Assembly: GCA_003955985.1 (NCBI GenBank)
Contig: CP033784.1
Span: 1,922,001 to 1,986,000, forward strand
Source of the DNA: Corynebacterium jeikeium
GTDB lineage: Bacteria > Actinomycetota > Actinomycetes > Mycobacteriales > Mycobacteriaceae
Direction of reading: 5' to 3'
DNA length: 64,000 nucleotides
The notes below the pieces were generated by a model that was not told the DNA's origin, did no database searches, and was given only the letters and a program-made list of their open reading frames with translations. Shown here one piece after another: positions 1 through 8,314 of this stretch (positions within the stretch are counted from its first letter, which is position 1; every line of letters starts with the position of its first letter). The position numbers were made by a program, and so were the translations under genes.

Positions 1-116
1 AGTACCCAATCTCCACTCACTACCTCGACTCCAAGGTCCAGACCATTTACGGTGGCACCAACGAGATCATGAAGGAGATCATCTTCCGTCGTATCGCCAA
101 GGGCGGCGCAGAGTAA
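1..116 (+). CDS. acyl-CoA dehydrogenase, C-terminal end (partial)
   Basis: The gene enters from the left edge; only the last 37 codons are present, in the frame beginning at base 3. They read ..YLDSKVQTIYGGTNEIMKEI..RRIAKGG.., the conserved C-terminal helix of acyl-CoA dehydrogenases, where the TNEIMK segment lies near the FAD of the partner subunit. The family oxidises acyl-CoA thioesters to enoyl-CoA with FAD as cofactor. Chain-length preference cannot be judged from this piece. A terminator follows about 33 bases after the stop. Confidence 0.85.
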   Translation, partial: YPISTHYLDSKVQTIYGGTNEIMKEIIFRRIAKGGAE

Positions 117-148
117 ACAGCGCACGTCGGCCTAGCCGATTCGCCCCC

Positions 149-180
149 AAACCCCGTCAGGTCTTCCTGGCGGGGTTTTT
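149..180 (+). terminator. Rho-independent terminator after acyl-CoA dehydrogenase
   Basis: AACCCCGTCAGG, a 4-base loop TCTT, then CCTGGCGGGGTT and further T residues. The stem is 12 bp with one G-T pair and the T-run follows directly. Confidence 0.85.
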
Positions 181-293
181 GCATACCTCAAAGTGGGTGG
201 CTGGCGATTATTTACGAGGCTTAATTAGAGCTCCCTTCCCCCGTGCCACACCCCCACTAAAAACATTACCCCCTACAAAACCGAAACTATACA

Positions 294-311
294 ATGAGAT
301 ACCCATCTCAT
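294..311. promoter_or_regulatory. perfect 7-bp inverted repeat upstream of metP
   Basis: ATGAGAT, ACCC, ATCTCAT is a perfect inverted repeat about 100 bases upstream of the metP start, in an AT-rich stretch with TATACAAT-like and TATACT-like segments that could serve as a -10 box. It has no T-run, so an operator is likelier than a terminator. The binding protein is unknown; it does not match the McbR core I know (TAGAC-N6-GTCTA). Confidence 0.35.
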
Positions 312-411
312 ATACTAAGATTCTGTTAGGTAATGGTGATGCACTTCACCAAATTCCCTCCTAGGCCGCGCGAGCGCGTGACCGGAGATGAAGGATTGGA
401 GTTCCAGAGGT

Positions 412-2022
412 ATGAGCACAACCAACTCGACCGCTACCCCTCAGCGAAGGGAGGTGTTTTCCACCCGAGCAGCCTTCATTTTCGCCGCTATCGGCTCGGC
501 AGTCGGGCTTGGAAACATCTGGCGTTTCCCCTATGTCGCATATGACTCCGGCGGTGGCGCTTTCCTTATCCCCTACCTGGTCGCACTTCTGACCGCAGGT
601 ATCCCACTGCTCTTCCTCGACTTCGCCATCGGACACCGCTTCCGCGGGTCCGCACCGAAGTCGATGCGTCGGATCAAGCCCTGGGCTGAGCCAATCGGCT
701 GGATCCAGGTCGGTATCGCCTTCTTCATTACCGTCTACTACGCCGTTATTATCGCGTGGTCCTTCATCTACGCCTGGAAGTCCATCCGCAAGAGCTGGGG
801 CCCAGATGCCGAGACCCACTTCATGAAGGACTTCCTCCAAGTAGACACCGAGAGCGTCTTCTCTCTGGACTTCGTCCCCTCGATTTCCATCGTCCTGCTC
901 ATTGTCTGGGTACTCGTCATCGGCATTCTGGCCGCTGGTGTGGACAAGGGCATCGGCAAGGTCTCGATTATCTTCATCCCACTGTTGACCATCCTCTTCG
1001 TCGCAGTGGTCATCTACTCCCTGACGCTCGACGGCGCTGCAAAGGGCCTGGATGCATTCTTCACCCCAGACTGGTCCGCACTGACTGACTCCAGCGTATG
1101 GATTGCCGCCTACGGCCAGATCTTCTTCTCCCTGTCCGTGGCCTTCGGCATTATGCTGACCTACGCCTCCTACCTGAAGCCACGCACGAACCTCACCGGC
1201 TCCGGCCTGGTCACCGCGTTCGCAAACTCCTCCTTCGAGGTTCTCGCCGGTATCGGTGTCTTCGCCACCCTGGGCTTCATGGCAGCGCAGTCGGGTGAGG
1301 CCGTTGACGAGGTCGCAACCTCCGGTATTGGTCTTGCCTTCATCGCATTCCCGACGGTCATCTCTGAGATGCCCAAGGTCATCGGTTCGGTCTTCGGGCT
1401 GCTGTTCTTCCTCTCCCTGGCAATCGCCGGTGTGACCTCCCTGATGTCGCTGCTCGAGGTCGTTGTCTCCGCAGTAAAGGACAAGCTGAACCTCGGCCGC
1501 GTCCAGGCCACCCTCACCGTCGGTGGCGCCATGGCCGTCATCTCGCTGCTGGCCTTCCCGACCACCTCAGGTCTGGTAACCCTCGACATTGTCGATAAGT
1601 TCACCAACAACGTCGGTATCGTCCTGGTTGCACTGCTGACCATCATCGCAATCGACTGGATCCTGCGCCGCACCAACGAGTTCGCCATGCACCTCAACGC
1701 CGTCTCCTCGTTCAAGGTCGGCACCATGTGGCAGATCTTCGTCGGAAACATCACGCCGGTCATTCTCGCCGTCATCCTGTTCCAGGAGCTCATTGGACTT
1801 TTCCAGGAAAACTACGAAGGCTACTCCGACACCCAAATCGACATCTTTGGCTGGGGTGTCATCGGCGTGATTCTCATCGGCGCTCTGATTATGGCCATCC
1901 TGCCTTGGCGCGGCCAACACCGTCTCGATGGCCCTCCGGGCTCGGACTTCGGTGTGACGCCAGATTTCAAGCGGTCCTCACACCTGCCACGCAAGCACAC
2001 TCCGGAAACCGAGGAGGTTTAA
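412..2022 (+). CDS. metP: methionine/alanine importer large subunit, NSS family (MetP)
   Basis: This is a sodium-coupled symporter of the neurotransmitter:sodium symporter family, about 536 residues with roughly twelve hydrophobic segments. The N-terminal signature GSAVGLGNIWRFPY (residues 28-41), which lines the Na+ and substrate site in TM1, is intact. The call MetP rests on the tiny membrane ORF directly downstream, which matches MetS; in C. glutamicum the two form the MetPS methionine and alanine importer. An ATG at 388 is also in frame, but its GGAG abuts the start codon. The ATG at 412 has GGAG ten bases upstream and is preferred. Confidence 0.85.
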   Translation: MSTTNSTATPQRREVFSTRAAFIFAAIGSAVGLGNIWRFPYVAYDSGGGAFLIPYLVALLTAGIPLLFLDFAIGHRFRGSAPKSMRRIKPWAEPIGWIQVGIAFFITVYYAVIIAWSFIYAWKSIRKSWGPDAETHFMKDFLQVDTESVFSLDFVPSISIVLLIVWVLVIGILAAGVDKGIGKVSIIFIPLLTILFVAVVIYSLTLDGAAKGLDAFFTPDWSALTDSSVWIAAYGQIFFSLSVAFGIMLTYASYLKPRTNLTGSGLVTAFANSSFEVLAGIGVFATLGFMAAQSGEAVDEVATSGIGLAFIAFPTVISEMPKVIGSVFGLLFFLSLAIAGVTSLMSLLEVVVSAVKDKLNLGRVQATLTVGGAMAVISLLAFPTTSGLVTLDIVDKFTNNVGIVLVALLTIIAIDWILRRTNEFAMHLNAVSSFKVGTMWQIFVGNITPVILAVILFQELIGLFQENYEGYSDTQIDIFGWGVIGVILIGALIMAILPWRGQHRLDGPPGSDFGVTPDFKRSSHLPRKHTPETEEV

Positions 2023-2027
2023 GCCAA

Positions 2028-2195
2028 ATGTCCGGTATCGCAATTGTCATGATGGCACTGTTCATCATCGTCATCTGGGGCGGTCTGGCAGTCTCGCTGG
2101 TCAGCCTATCCAAGCACCCTGACGAGGTTTCCGGTGAGCTGGGAGATCACCCAGAGCTCACCAGTGAAGTACTAGGAGCACAGGAAGAGCAGTAG
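2028..2195 (+). CDS. metS: methionine/alanine importer small subunit (MetS)
   Basis: A 55-residue protein with one hydrophobic segment (about residues 4-26) and an acidic cytoplasmic tail. It begins 5 bases after the metP stop, and its ribosome-binding site GAGGAGG lies within the last metP codons, so the two are translationally linked. The size, the single helix followed by SLSKHP, and the position after an NSS transporter fit the MetS family, an obligatory partner of MetP in C. glutamicum. No clear terminator follows; the next gene is convergent. Confidence 0.85.
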   Translation: MSGIAIVMMALFIIVIWGGLAVSLVSLSKHPDEVSGELGDHPELTSEVLGAQEEQ

Positions 2196-2237
2196 TTCTT
2201 CACTACTATCTCTCCCCTGCCACTCCAGGTATCTGTC

Positions 2238-2996
2238 TTACTCACCTACGAAATGCGGTGGTCGCTTCTCCAAGAACGCGGCCACCGCTTCCTTATGGTC
2301 GGCCGAGACCGCCAAACGAGCCTGCGCGTCCGCCTCCGCCGCAGCAGCAGCCAAGGTATCCCGGCGCAGCAGAGCCTTAATCTCCTTCAGCGCGGCCGTC
2401 GGCCCCGCCGCAAACTGGGCAGCCAACTCGCGTGCCCGAGTCGCTGGATTATCCACCACTTCAGTGACCAGGCCGAGGCTCAGGGCTTCGTCGGCAAGCA
2501 CCTTCTTATCGAAGAACAACAGCTCACGCGCCTTCGCGTCGCTGACCATGCGCGGCAGCAGCGCCGACATGCCACAGTCCGTGGCCAGGCCAATCGACGG
2601 GAACGCCGCCTTGAACGACGCCTTCGGGCCGGCGATACGGAAATCACAGTGCAGCGCCAACGACCAGCCGGCACCCGCCGCAGCACCTTCGATAGCTGCA
2701 ATAACCGGAACGTTAATCGCGGTCAGCTCCGCGACCATCGGGTTGTACTCCTCGACAACCTTGCCCATGCCGGCGCCGGACTGCAGGTCAGAAATGTGCT
2801 CCTTCAAATCCTGGCCCGTACAAAACGCCTTCGGCCCGCCGAGCAGGATAACAGCGCGCACATCCGGCTCCTGCGCACGCTCAAAAGCGGCTTTCAGCTC
2901 CAAGCGGAGATTCTTATCCAGGGAGTTATAGGCATCCGGGCGGTCGATGGTGATGGCTAGAATGCCGTCGGAAAAGTCTTGAGTAACGTTGCTCAT
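2238..2996 (-). CDS. enoyl-CoA hydratase/isomerase family protein (PaaG-like)
   Basis: A crotonase-fold enzyme of 252 residues acting on acyl-CoA esters. It shows the CoA-binding and oxyanion segment GPKAFCTGQDLKEH, the glycine-rich GAAAGAGWSLALHCDFRIA, and FPSIGLATDCGMSALLPR. In true hydratases the last segment carries a catalytic Glu; here the position is Asp (ATDCG), as in PaaG-type isomerases, so isomerase activity is at least as likely as hydration. The start MSNVTQ was chosen because the alternative adds 31 unrelated residues. It is divergent from the acetyltransferase gene, about 80 bases away. The natural substrate is not evident. Confidence 0.8.
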   Translation of the reverse strand: MSNVTQDFSDGILAITIDRPDAYNSLDKNLRLELKAAFERAQEPDVRAVILLGGPKAFCTGQDLKEHISDLQSGAGMGKVVEEYNPMVAELTAINVPVIAAIEGAAAGAGWSLALHCDFRIAGPKASFKAAFPSIGLATDCGMSALLPRMVSDAKARELLFFDKKVLADEALSLGLVTEVVDNPATRARELAAQFAAGPTAALKEIKALLRRDTLAAAAAEADAQARLAVSADHKEAVAAFLEKRPPHFVGE

Positions 2997-3076
2997 AACC
3001 TCGCAGGTTATCGCAATCTCCCCCGCCTCGGACGCACTTTTGCACCAAATCACTCGCCGCGAGTAACAAGGGACAC

Positions 3077-3625
3077 ATGACACTTCCACGCCCCGCCACG
3101 CCTGACGACGTCCACGAGATCGTCGACCTCATCAAAGACCTGGCGGCCTACGAAAAAGAACCCGATGCCGTCCGACTGACCCCCGAGCGCCTGCGCGAAC
3201 AGCTCTTCGGGGACAACCCTGCGATTTTCTGCCACGTCGTCGACTCCACATCCGGAAATTTGGACGACGGCGCCGGTGGCGGTGATGGCGGTGTTGGTGG
3301 CGGTGATGGCGGTGTTGGAGGCAGCCCGCGCCTCGACGGCATTGCACTGTGGTTCCTCAACTACTCCACCTGGGAAGGCACCCACGGCATCTACCTCGAA
3401 GACCTCTACGTCCGCCCCGAGGCACGCGGCACCGGCAAGGGCAAAGCACTGCTGCAGAACCTCGCGCGAATTGCCGTGGAGCGAGGCTACTCACGTGTCG
3501 AGTGGTGCGTCCTGAAGTGGAATCAACCCTCCATCGATTTCTACCGCTCCCTCGGCGCCTTCCCCATGGACGAATGGGACACCTTCCGCCTCACCGGCAG
3601 CGCCCTGCGTGACTTCGGGGCGTAA
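3077..3625 (+). CDS. GNAT-family N-acetyltransferase, SSAT-like, with Gly/Asp-rich insert
   Basis: A 182-residue acetyltransferase. The acetyl-CoA loop RPEARGTGKGKALL (RGTGKG at 117-122) and the C-terminal ERGYSRVEWCVLKWNQPSIDFYRSLGA are those of the diamine (spermidine/spermine-type) acetyltransferase subgroup. The start has AAGGG six bases upstream. Unusually, residues about 63-84 are a Gly/Asp/Val low-complexity stretch encoded by a tandem 21-base repeat, between the FCHVVD strand and the LDGIALWFLNYSTWEG strand. It probably forms a flexible surface loop; the acetyl-CoA site is unaffected. The substrate is unproven. Confidence 0.85.
   Translation: MTLPRPATPDDVHEIVDLIKDLAAYEKEPDAVRLTPERLREQLFGDNPAIFCHVVDSTSGNLDDGAGGGDGGVGGGDGGVGGSPRLDGIALWFLNYSTWEGTHGIYLEDLYVRPEARGTGKGKALLQNLARIAVERGYSRVEWCVLKWNQPSIDFYRSLGAFPMDEWDTFRLTGSALRDFGA
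3275..3316 (+). repeat. tandem 21-base repeat inside the acetyltransferase gene
   Basis: Two exact head-to-tail copies of a 21-base unit (3275-3295 and 3296-3316) encode GGGDGGV twice. The copies are identical, so the duplication is probably recent or homogenised by slippage, and the length may vary between strains. Confidence 0.95.
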
Positions 3626-3684
3626 CAGACGGCAGCGCGTGGTGCGGCGGTACGGCGGTGCAGCTGCGGTGCGTTTGCGCGGTG

Positions 3685-3771
3685 AAAAGTCCGGATGTGG
3701 ATAACTGCTAAACCGGCTGACTTATCCACAGCCTGCCCTCGTAGGCGTTGTCCCCCTACATCCGGACTTTT
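3685..3771. promoter_or_regulatory. nested inverted repeats carrying two perfect DnaA boxes
   Basis: The outer arms are AAAAGTCCGGATGT (3685-3698) and its exact complement ACATCCGGACTTTT (3758-3771). Inside lie TGTGGATAA (3696-3704) and TTATCCACA (3722-3730), each a perfect match to the DnaA box consensus and facing opposite ways. The element fills the gap between the acetyltransferase and the HNH gene. It could terminate the acetyltransferase transcript, but the 59-base spacing between the outer arms is long for a terminator. Confidence 0.6.
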
Positions 3772-3783
3772 ACCTTCAAAGGC

Positions 3784-5031
3784 ATGACAGTTCTTGGGAC
3801 GCTCGCCGCACTGGCCTCGCGCGGAATGGACACGCTAGCGGAACTCCACGCCGCGCGTCCCGACGGCCACGACGCCACCTCCCACTTGGCGGCAACCCTC
3901 GGCCTTGACCCGGCGCGCCTCCGGCTTTTGCTACGCGTCGCCGCCCACTATCTCCAACCCGCTGACACCGAGGAAAACACCAAAGCCCGCGAAGACGCCA
4001 CCGCCCTTGCGCGCCAGCTCGGCCTCAGCCTGGACACCTGCGTGCTTATCGACAAGCGCAGCCGCCAAGCCAACAACGCCGAACTCCACGACAACCTCCG
4101 CCTCACATTCGTCGCTGCCGCCGAACGCCTCGGCTTCGAAGAACTCGATCTCTACATGCGGGAAACTCTCACCGAGCTCAACACCGAAGACGAGCCACCC
4201 CAGCACCTACGCGCCCGATTTTCCCGGAAGGTAGACATCCGGGGAATGAAGCACTTCCATATCTCCGGCCCCTCGGATATGCTCGACAATCTCCTGTCGC
4301 CGCTTACCATCCGTGCCGCAGAAATCCGGAAGTCCCATCCGGAGTTTTCCCACGACCGCTGCGTCGGCCAAGCGCTTGCCGAGCGCCTCGAGCATGCCGA
4401 TGCCGCAACGCCCGTCGACAAGCTCGATGAAATGCGCTACCAACCCGCCATCATCATCACCGCACAAGACCTCATCGACTACAGCCCGCGATTCGCCGCC
4501 ACCACCAACGGCTCTGCGCTCGCCCCCGACGTCTTCCTCAACGCCCTACTCGCCGACACCGGGTGGGCCGTGCTTTACGACGAACACAGCGCCATTACGG
4601 ACTTATTTCCCATCGGCAACCCCCGCCTGGCGACTGAAGAGCAGCGCATCGCGATGCTCATCGACAACCCCATCTGCGCCTGGCCCGGCTGTGAACGCCC
4701 CGCCTATAGCGGACAAGCGCACCACCTAGTCGCCCACAAACACGGCGGCACAACCACGCTGGACAACCTCACCATGGTCTGCCGCGAACACAACGGGCTT
4801 AACGACGACGACCGGGAAGGACGCAACGGCCACCTCGAACGCATCCCCACATCCGGACATATTCGATGGCGCCCACCTGACAAGACTCGGCCGCCGCTGT
4901 TTAGCAACTCATTCGTGACATCAATGTCCGGGAGGTCCTACGCCGGATACCGGGCAGGCACGACGAAACAGCTCGGGCCGGAGCCACCACCTCCGGACCA
5001 AAACCCGGATGTACGGGAAAACCCGTCCTAG
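3784..5031 (+). CDS. DUF222/13E12-type HNH endonuclease domain protein
   Basis: About 415 residues. The N-terminal two-thirds is a helical DUF222-like region; the C-terminal third (from about residue 297) holds an HNH nuclease motif: CAWPGCERPA, HHLVAHKHGGTT, LDNLTMVCREHN. This family (13E12 repeat proteins) occurs in many copies in actinobacterial genomes; most members have no known role and some sit at integration sites. The start is uncertain: the ATG at 3784 has AAAGG only one base away, and a TTG at 3748 or an ATG at 3826 are alternatives. The gene starts at the edge of the nested palindrome. A second, diverged family member lies at 57043-58464. Confidence 0.75.
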   Translation: MTVLGTLAALASRGMDTLAELHAARPDGHDATSHLAATLGLDPARLRLLLRVAAHYLQPADTEENTKAREDATALARQLGLSLDTCVLIDKRSRQANNAELHDNLRLTFVAAAERLGFEELDLYMRETLTELNTEDEPPQHLRARFSRKVDIRGMKHFHISGPSDMLDNLLSPLTIRAAEIRKSHPEFSHDRCVGQALAERLEHADAATPVDKLDEMRYQPAIIITAQDLIDYSPRFAATTNGSALAPDVFLNALLADTGWAVLYDEHSAITDLFPIGNPRLATEEQRIAMLIDNPICAWPGCERPAYSGQAHHLVAHKHGGTTTLDNLTMVCREHNGLNDDDREGRNGHLERIPTSGHIRWRPPDKTRPPLFSNSFVTSMSGRSYAGYRAGTTKQLGPEPPPPDQNPDVRENPS

Positions 5032-5072
5032 CGCACTGCTAGAACGGGTACTTGCGCTGCAAAAACGCAGAA

Positions 5073-6374
5073 TTAGATGAGGTTCCAGTCCTCGATGCCG
5101 TCGTAAAGCGGGAATTCCTGAGCGATCTTCGAAACACGAGCACGCAGGGAGTCAACATCCGCATTCTTGCCGGCGGCGAGAGCAGTACCGATGACATCGG
5201 CGACCTCAGTGAAGGCCTTCTCGTCGAGACCACGGGTGGCCAGCGCCGGAGTACCGATACGAAGTCCGGATGTAACCATCGGAGGACGCGGGTCAAACGG
5301 AACGGCATTACGGTTGACGGTAATGCCAACAGCGTGGAGCAGATCCTCGGCCTCCTGGCCGTTCATCTCAGAATTGCGCAGATCCGCCAGAACCAGGTGG
5401 ACATCGGTGCCGCCAGTGAGAACATCGACGCCAGCCTCGGCGCAGTCGGAAGCGGTGAGACGCTCAGCCAGAATGCGGGCACCAGCGAGAGTGCGCTCCT
5501 GGCGCTCCTTGAACTCCTCGGTACCAGCAATCTTCAGCGCCACGGCCTTGCCGGCGATGGCGTGCATCAGCGGGCCACCCTGCTGCCCCGGGAAAACAGC
5601 GGAGTTCAGCTTCTTGGCGTACTCCTGCTTGGCCAAAATCATGCCCGAACGTGGACCACCGAGGGTTTTGTGAACGGTGGTCGACACAACGTCAGAATGC
5701 GGAACCGGCGACGGGTGCAGACCGGCGGCAACCAGGCCTGCGAAGTGCGCCATGTCCGTCCACAACTTCGCACCGACCTCATCGGCGATGGAACGGAAAG
5801 CTTCGAAGTCGAGGTGGCGCGGGTACGCCGACCAACCTGCGATGAGAACATCCGGCTTTTCTGCGAGCGCCTGCTCACGCACCTTGTCCATATCGATCCG
5901 CATAGTGTCCTTGTCCACACCGTATGCGGCGACGTGGTAGAGCTTGCCGGAGAAGTTCAGCTTCATGCCGTGGGTCAGGTGACCGCCGTGTGCCAGGTCG
6001 AGGCCCATAATCTTGTCACCGGCGTTGATTAGCGCATGCAGAACGGCAGCGTTGGCCTGCGCACCTGCGTGTGGCTGAACGTTGGCGAACTCAGCGCCGA
6101 AGAGCTCCTTGGCGCGGTTGCGTGCCATGTCCTCGACGACGTCGACGTATTCGCAGCCACCGTAGTAACGACGGCCCGGGTAGCCTTCGGCGTACTTGTT
6201 GGTCAGAACCGAGCCCTGAGCTTGCAGCACTGCACGTGGAACAAAGTTCTCACTGGCAATCATTTCGAGCATGTCACGCTGACGAGAGAGCTCCCCTGCC
6301 ATTGCCTCTGCGAGGTCGGGATCGAGTTCACGCAGCGATTGGTAGCGGACATCGTTATTGTTAGACCCGGTCAT
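5073..6374 (-). CDS. glyA: serine hydroxymethyltransferase
   Basis: A 433-residue PLP enzyme interconverting serine plus tetrahydrofolate with glycine plus 5,10-methylene-THF; cytosolic. It has the full family length with N-terminal [20 protein letters not shown], and the PLP lysine (K236) in [14 protein letters not shown]. The C-terminus ([13 protein letters not shown]) is intact. It is divergent from coaA, and the roughly 150-base gap holds both promoters. The convergent HNH gene ends about 40 bases from its stop. Confidence 0.98.
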   Translation of the reverse strand: MTGSNNNDVRYQSLRELDPDLAEAMAGELSRQRDMLEMIASENFVPRAVLQAQGSVLTNKYAEGYPGRRYYGGCEYVDVVEDMARNRAKELFGAEFANVQPHAGAQANAAVLHALINAGDKIMGLDLAHGGHLTHGMKLNFSGKLYHVAAYGVDKDTMRIDMDKVREQALAEKPDVLIAGWSAYPRHLDFEAFRSIADEVGAKLWTDMAHFAGLVAAGLHPSPVPHSDVVSTTVHKTLGGPRSGMILAKQEYAKKLNSAVFPGQQGGPLMHAIAGKAVALKIAGTEEFKERQERTLAGARILAERLTASDCAEAGVDVLTGGTDVHLVLADLRNSEMNGQEAEDLLHAVGITVNRNAVPFDPRPPMVTSGLRIGTPALATRGLDEKAFTEVADVIGTALAAGKNADVDSLRARVSKIAQEFPLYDGIEDWNLI

Positions 6375-6524
6375 GAGTAGGTTTTCGACCTTTCAATGAA
6401 ACTTCAATGCCACAGGCCATGCTAGCCCTTTATGGGGTAAACCACGAAAGCAGCACCATTCAGGTATGCCCCCTTTATTGACTCGTTTTCCGGTTTTCGG
6501 CACCCCCTTGGCACAATTGGAAGT

Positions 6525-7460
6525 ATGACGCGCGCAACATCCCCCAGCCCGTACGTCGAGTTCAAACGCGAGCAGTGGCGCGAAATGCGCAAGAATATGC
6601 CTCTGGTGCTGACGGAAGAGGAAGCTGAACGACTTTCCGGTATCGGTGAAAACATCGACCTGGACGAAGTCGCCGAGGTCTATCTTCCGCTTTCTCGTCT
6701 GATTCACATGCGTGTGGCGGCGCATCGGGAGCTGAACGCCGTAACGTCGAACTTTCTTGGGGAAAATCCTTCGAAGGGGGCGTCGGTGCCGTTTATTATC
6801 GGCGTCGCGGGTTCGGTGGCGGTCGGCAAGTCAACGACGGCGCGTTTGCTGCAGGTCCTGCTCGAGCGCTGGGAGACTAATCCGCGGGTGGACTTGGTTA
6901 CTACTGATGGCTTCCTCTATCCTTCTGAGGAATTGAATCGCCGTGGGATTATGCAGCGCAAGGGGTATCCGGAGTCGTATGATCAGCGTGCGTTGATGCG
7001 GTTTGTCACGGCGGTGAAGTCGGGGGCGCGGCATGTGAAGGCGCCGGTGTATTCGCACACGCTCTATGACCGGGTGCCGGATGAGTTCGTCGATGTTGAC
7101 CGTCCGGACATTCTCATTCTCGAGGGGCTCAACGTTTTGCAGACGGGCCCGACGCTGATGATTTCCGATCTTTTCGATTTCAGTGTCTACGTCGATGCCC
7201 CGCGCGCGGACATCGAGCGTTGGTACATCAGCCGTTTCCTCCGTCTCCGCCAGACAGCGTTTCGCGCTCCGGGCGCGCACTTCGCGGATTATGCCACGCT
7301 TGACGACGAAGCTGCGGCCGAGGTAGCCCGACGCATTTGGCAGCAGGTGAACTTGCCGAACCTTACGGAAAATATTTTGCCCACTCGAGTGCGTGCGTCA
7401 TTAGTTCTTACGAAGTCTCGGGACCACAAGGTTTCGAGGGTCCGGATGCGCAAACTCTAA
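6525..7460 (+). CDS. coaA: pantothenate kinase, type I
   Basis: This 311-residue cytosolic kinase carries out the first step of coenzyme A synthesis, phosphorylating pantothenate with ATP. The P-loop [12 protein letters not shown] lies at about residues 93-104, followed by [10 protein letters not shown] and [10 protein letters not shown], all hallmarks of the bacterial type I enzyme, which CoA feedback-inhibits. The C-terminal [17 protein letters not shown] is complete. It stands alone between divergent glyA and convergent uppS, with a terminator starting at its last base. Confidence 0.97.
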   Translation: MTRATSPSPYVEFKREQWREMRKNMPLVLTEEEAERLSGIGENIDLDEVAEVYLPLSRLIHMRVAAHRELNAVTSNFLGENPSKGASVPFIIGVAGSVAVGKSTTARLLQVLLERWETNPRVDLVTTDGFLYPSEELNRRGIMQRKGYPESYDQRALMRFVTAVKSGARHVKAPVYSHTLYDRVPDEFVDVDRPDILILEGLNVLQTGPTLMISDLFDFSVYVDAPRADIERWYISRFLRLRQTAFRAPGAHFADYATLDDEAAAEVARRIWQQVNLPNLTENILPTRVRASLVLTKSRDHKVSRVRMRKL

Positions 7461-7483
7461 CATCCGGAAATTTTTCCGGATGT
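7460..7483. terminator. bidirectional terminator between coaA and uppS
   Basis: ACATCCGGAAA, TT, TTTCCGGATGT is a near-perfect inverted repeat immediately after the coaA stop and 8 bases past the uppS stop. It lacks a classic T-run on either side beyond the central T tract. It also contains two copies of the locally repeated 9-mer ACATCCGGA. Confidence 0.6.
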
Positions 7484-7490
7484 AGGGAGG

Positions 7491-8276
7491 TTATTTGCCG
7501 AAGCGGCGTGAGCGCTGCGAAAAGTCTCGAAGTGCGCGGAGGAAGTCGATGCGGCGGAATTCGGGCCAGTAGGTATCGGTGAACCAAATCTCGGAGTAGG
7601 CGGTTTGCCAGAGGAGGAAGCCGCTGAGCCGCTGTTCTCCGGAAGTGCGGATGACTAGATCGGGGTCCGGTTGTCCGGATGTGTAGAGGCGGCGAGAAAT
7701 GGCATCGGTGGTGATGCGCTCCTCAAGCTCGGAAGCATCGATTCCCTCGGCGACTGATTCCCGGATGATTCTGCGTACTGCGTCGACGATTTCCTGCCGG
7801 CCGCCGTAGCCAACGGCGATGTTGACCTGGATGCCGGTGTTGTTCGCGGTGACTTCTTCGTCGTGACGCAGCCGGGCGGTCATTCTTTCCGGAAGGAGCT
7901 CGAGGTGGCCGACCATGCGCAGGCGCACGTCGTTAGGCGATTGCGCCAATTCGTCGACGACGTCGGCGATGATGTCGAACAGTAATTCCAGCTCTTCGGG
8001 GTCTCGCCCGAGGTTTTCGGTGGAGAGCAGGTAGATGGTGACCAGCTCGATTTCCTGCTCGGCGCACCAGCCGACGAATTCTGCGATTTTGCGGGAGCCG
8101 ACGCGGTGGCCGTGGCTGACGTCGGTGAATCCAGCCTCCCTCGCCCAGCGGCGGTTGCCATCGGCCATGATGGCAACGTGCTTGGGGCGAGGTTTTCCTT
8201 CTAGCTCTTGGGCTAGTTTGCGCTCGTAGAGCGGATAGGCGATCCGCCGGAGTGAGGACGGCTGGTTTTCTTTCAC
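7491..8276 (-). CDS. uppS: isoprenyl (undecaprenyl/decaprenyl) diphosphate synthase
   Basis: A cis-prenyltransferase of 261 residues that condenses isopentenyl diphosphate into the polyprenyl diphosphate carrier for peptidoglycan and arabinogalactan synthesis. The catalytic Asp (D39) is in HVAIMADGNRRWA; the C-terminal RTSGEQRLSGFLLWQ and EIWFTDTYWPEF bind the allylic and homoallylic diphosphates. The GTG at 8276 was chosen because TAGGG lies eight bases upstream and because longer forms run into the DAHP synthase gene. The exact chain length made is not predictable from the sequence. Confidence 0.93.
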   Translation of the reverse strand: MKENQPSSLRRIAYPLYERKLAQELEGKPRPKHVAIMADGNRRWAREAGFTDVSHGHRVGSRKIAEFVGWCAEQEIELVTIYLLSTENLGRDPEELELLFDIIADVVDELAQSPNDVRLRMVGHLELLPERMTARLRHDEEVTANNTGIQVNIAVGYGGRQEIVDAVRRIIRESVAEGIDASELEERITTDAISRRLYTSGQPDPDLVIRTSGEQRLSGFLLWQTAYSEIWFTDTYWPEFRRIDFLRALRDFSQRSRRFGK

Positions 8277-8314
8277 ATATGTAACCCTACCCAATGGGCA
8301 CGGCCACTTTGTGC

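Noticed and set aside
3275..3316. tandem repeat considered as a CRISPR-like array
   Set aside because: Only two units, no spacers, in frame inside a GNAT gene.
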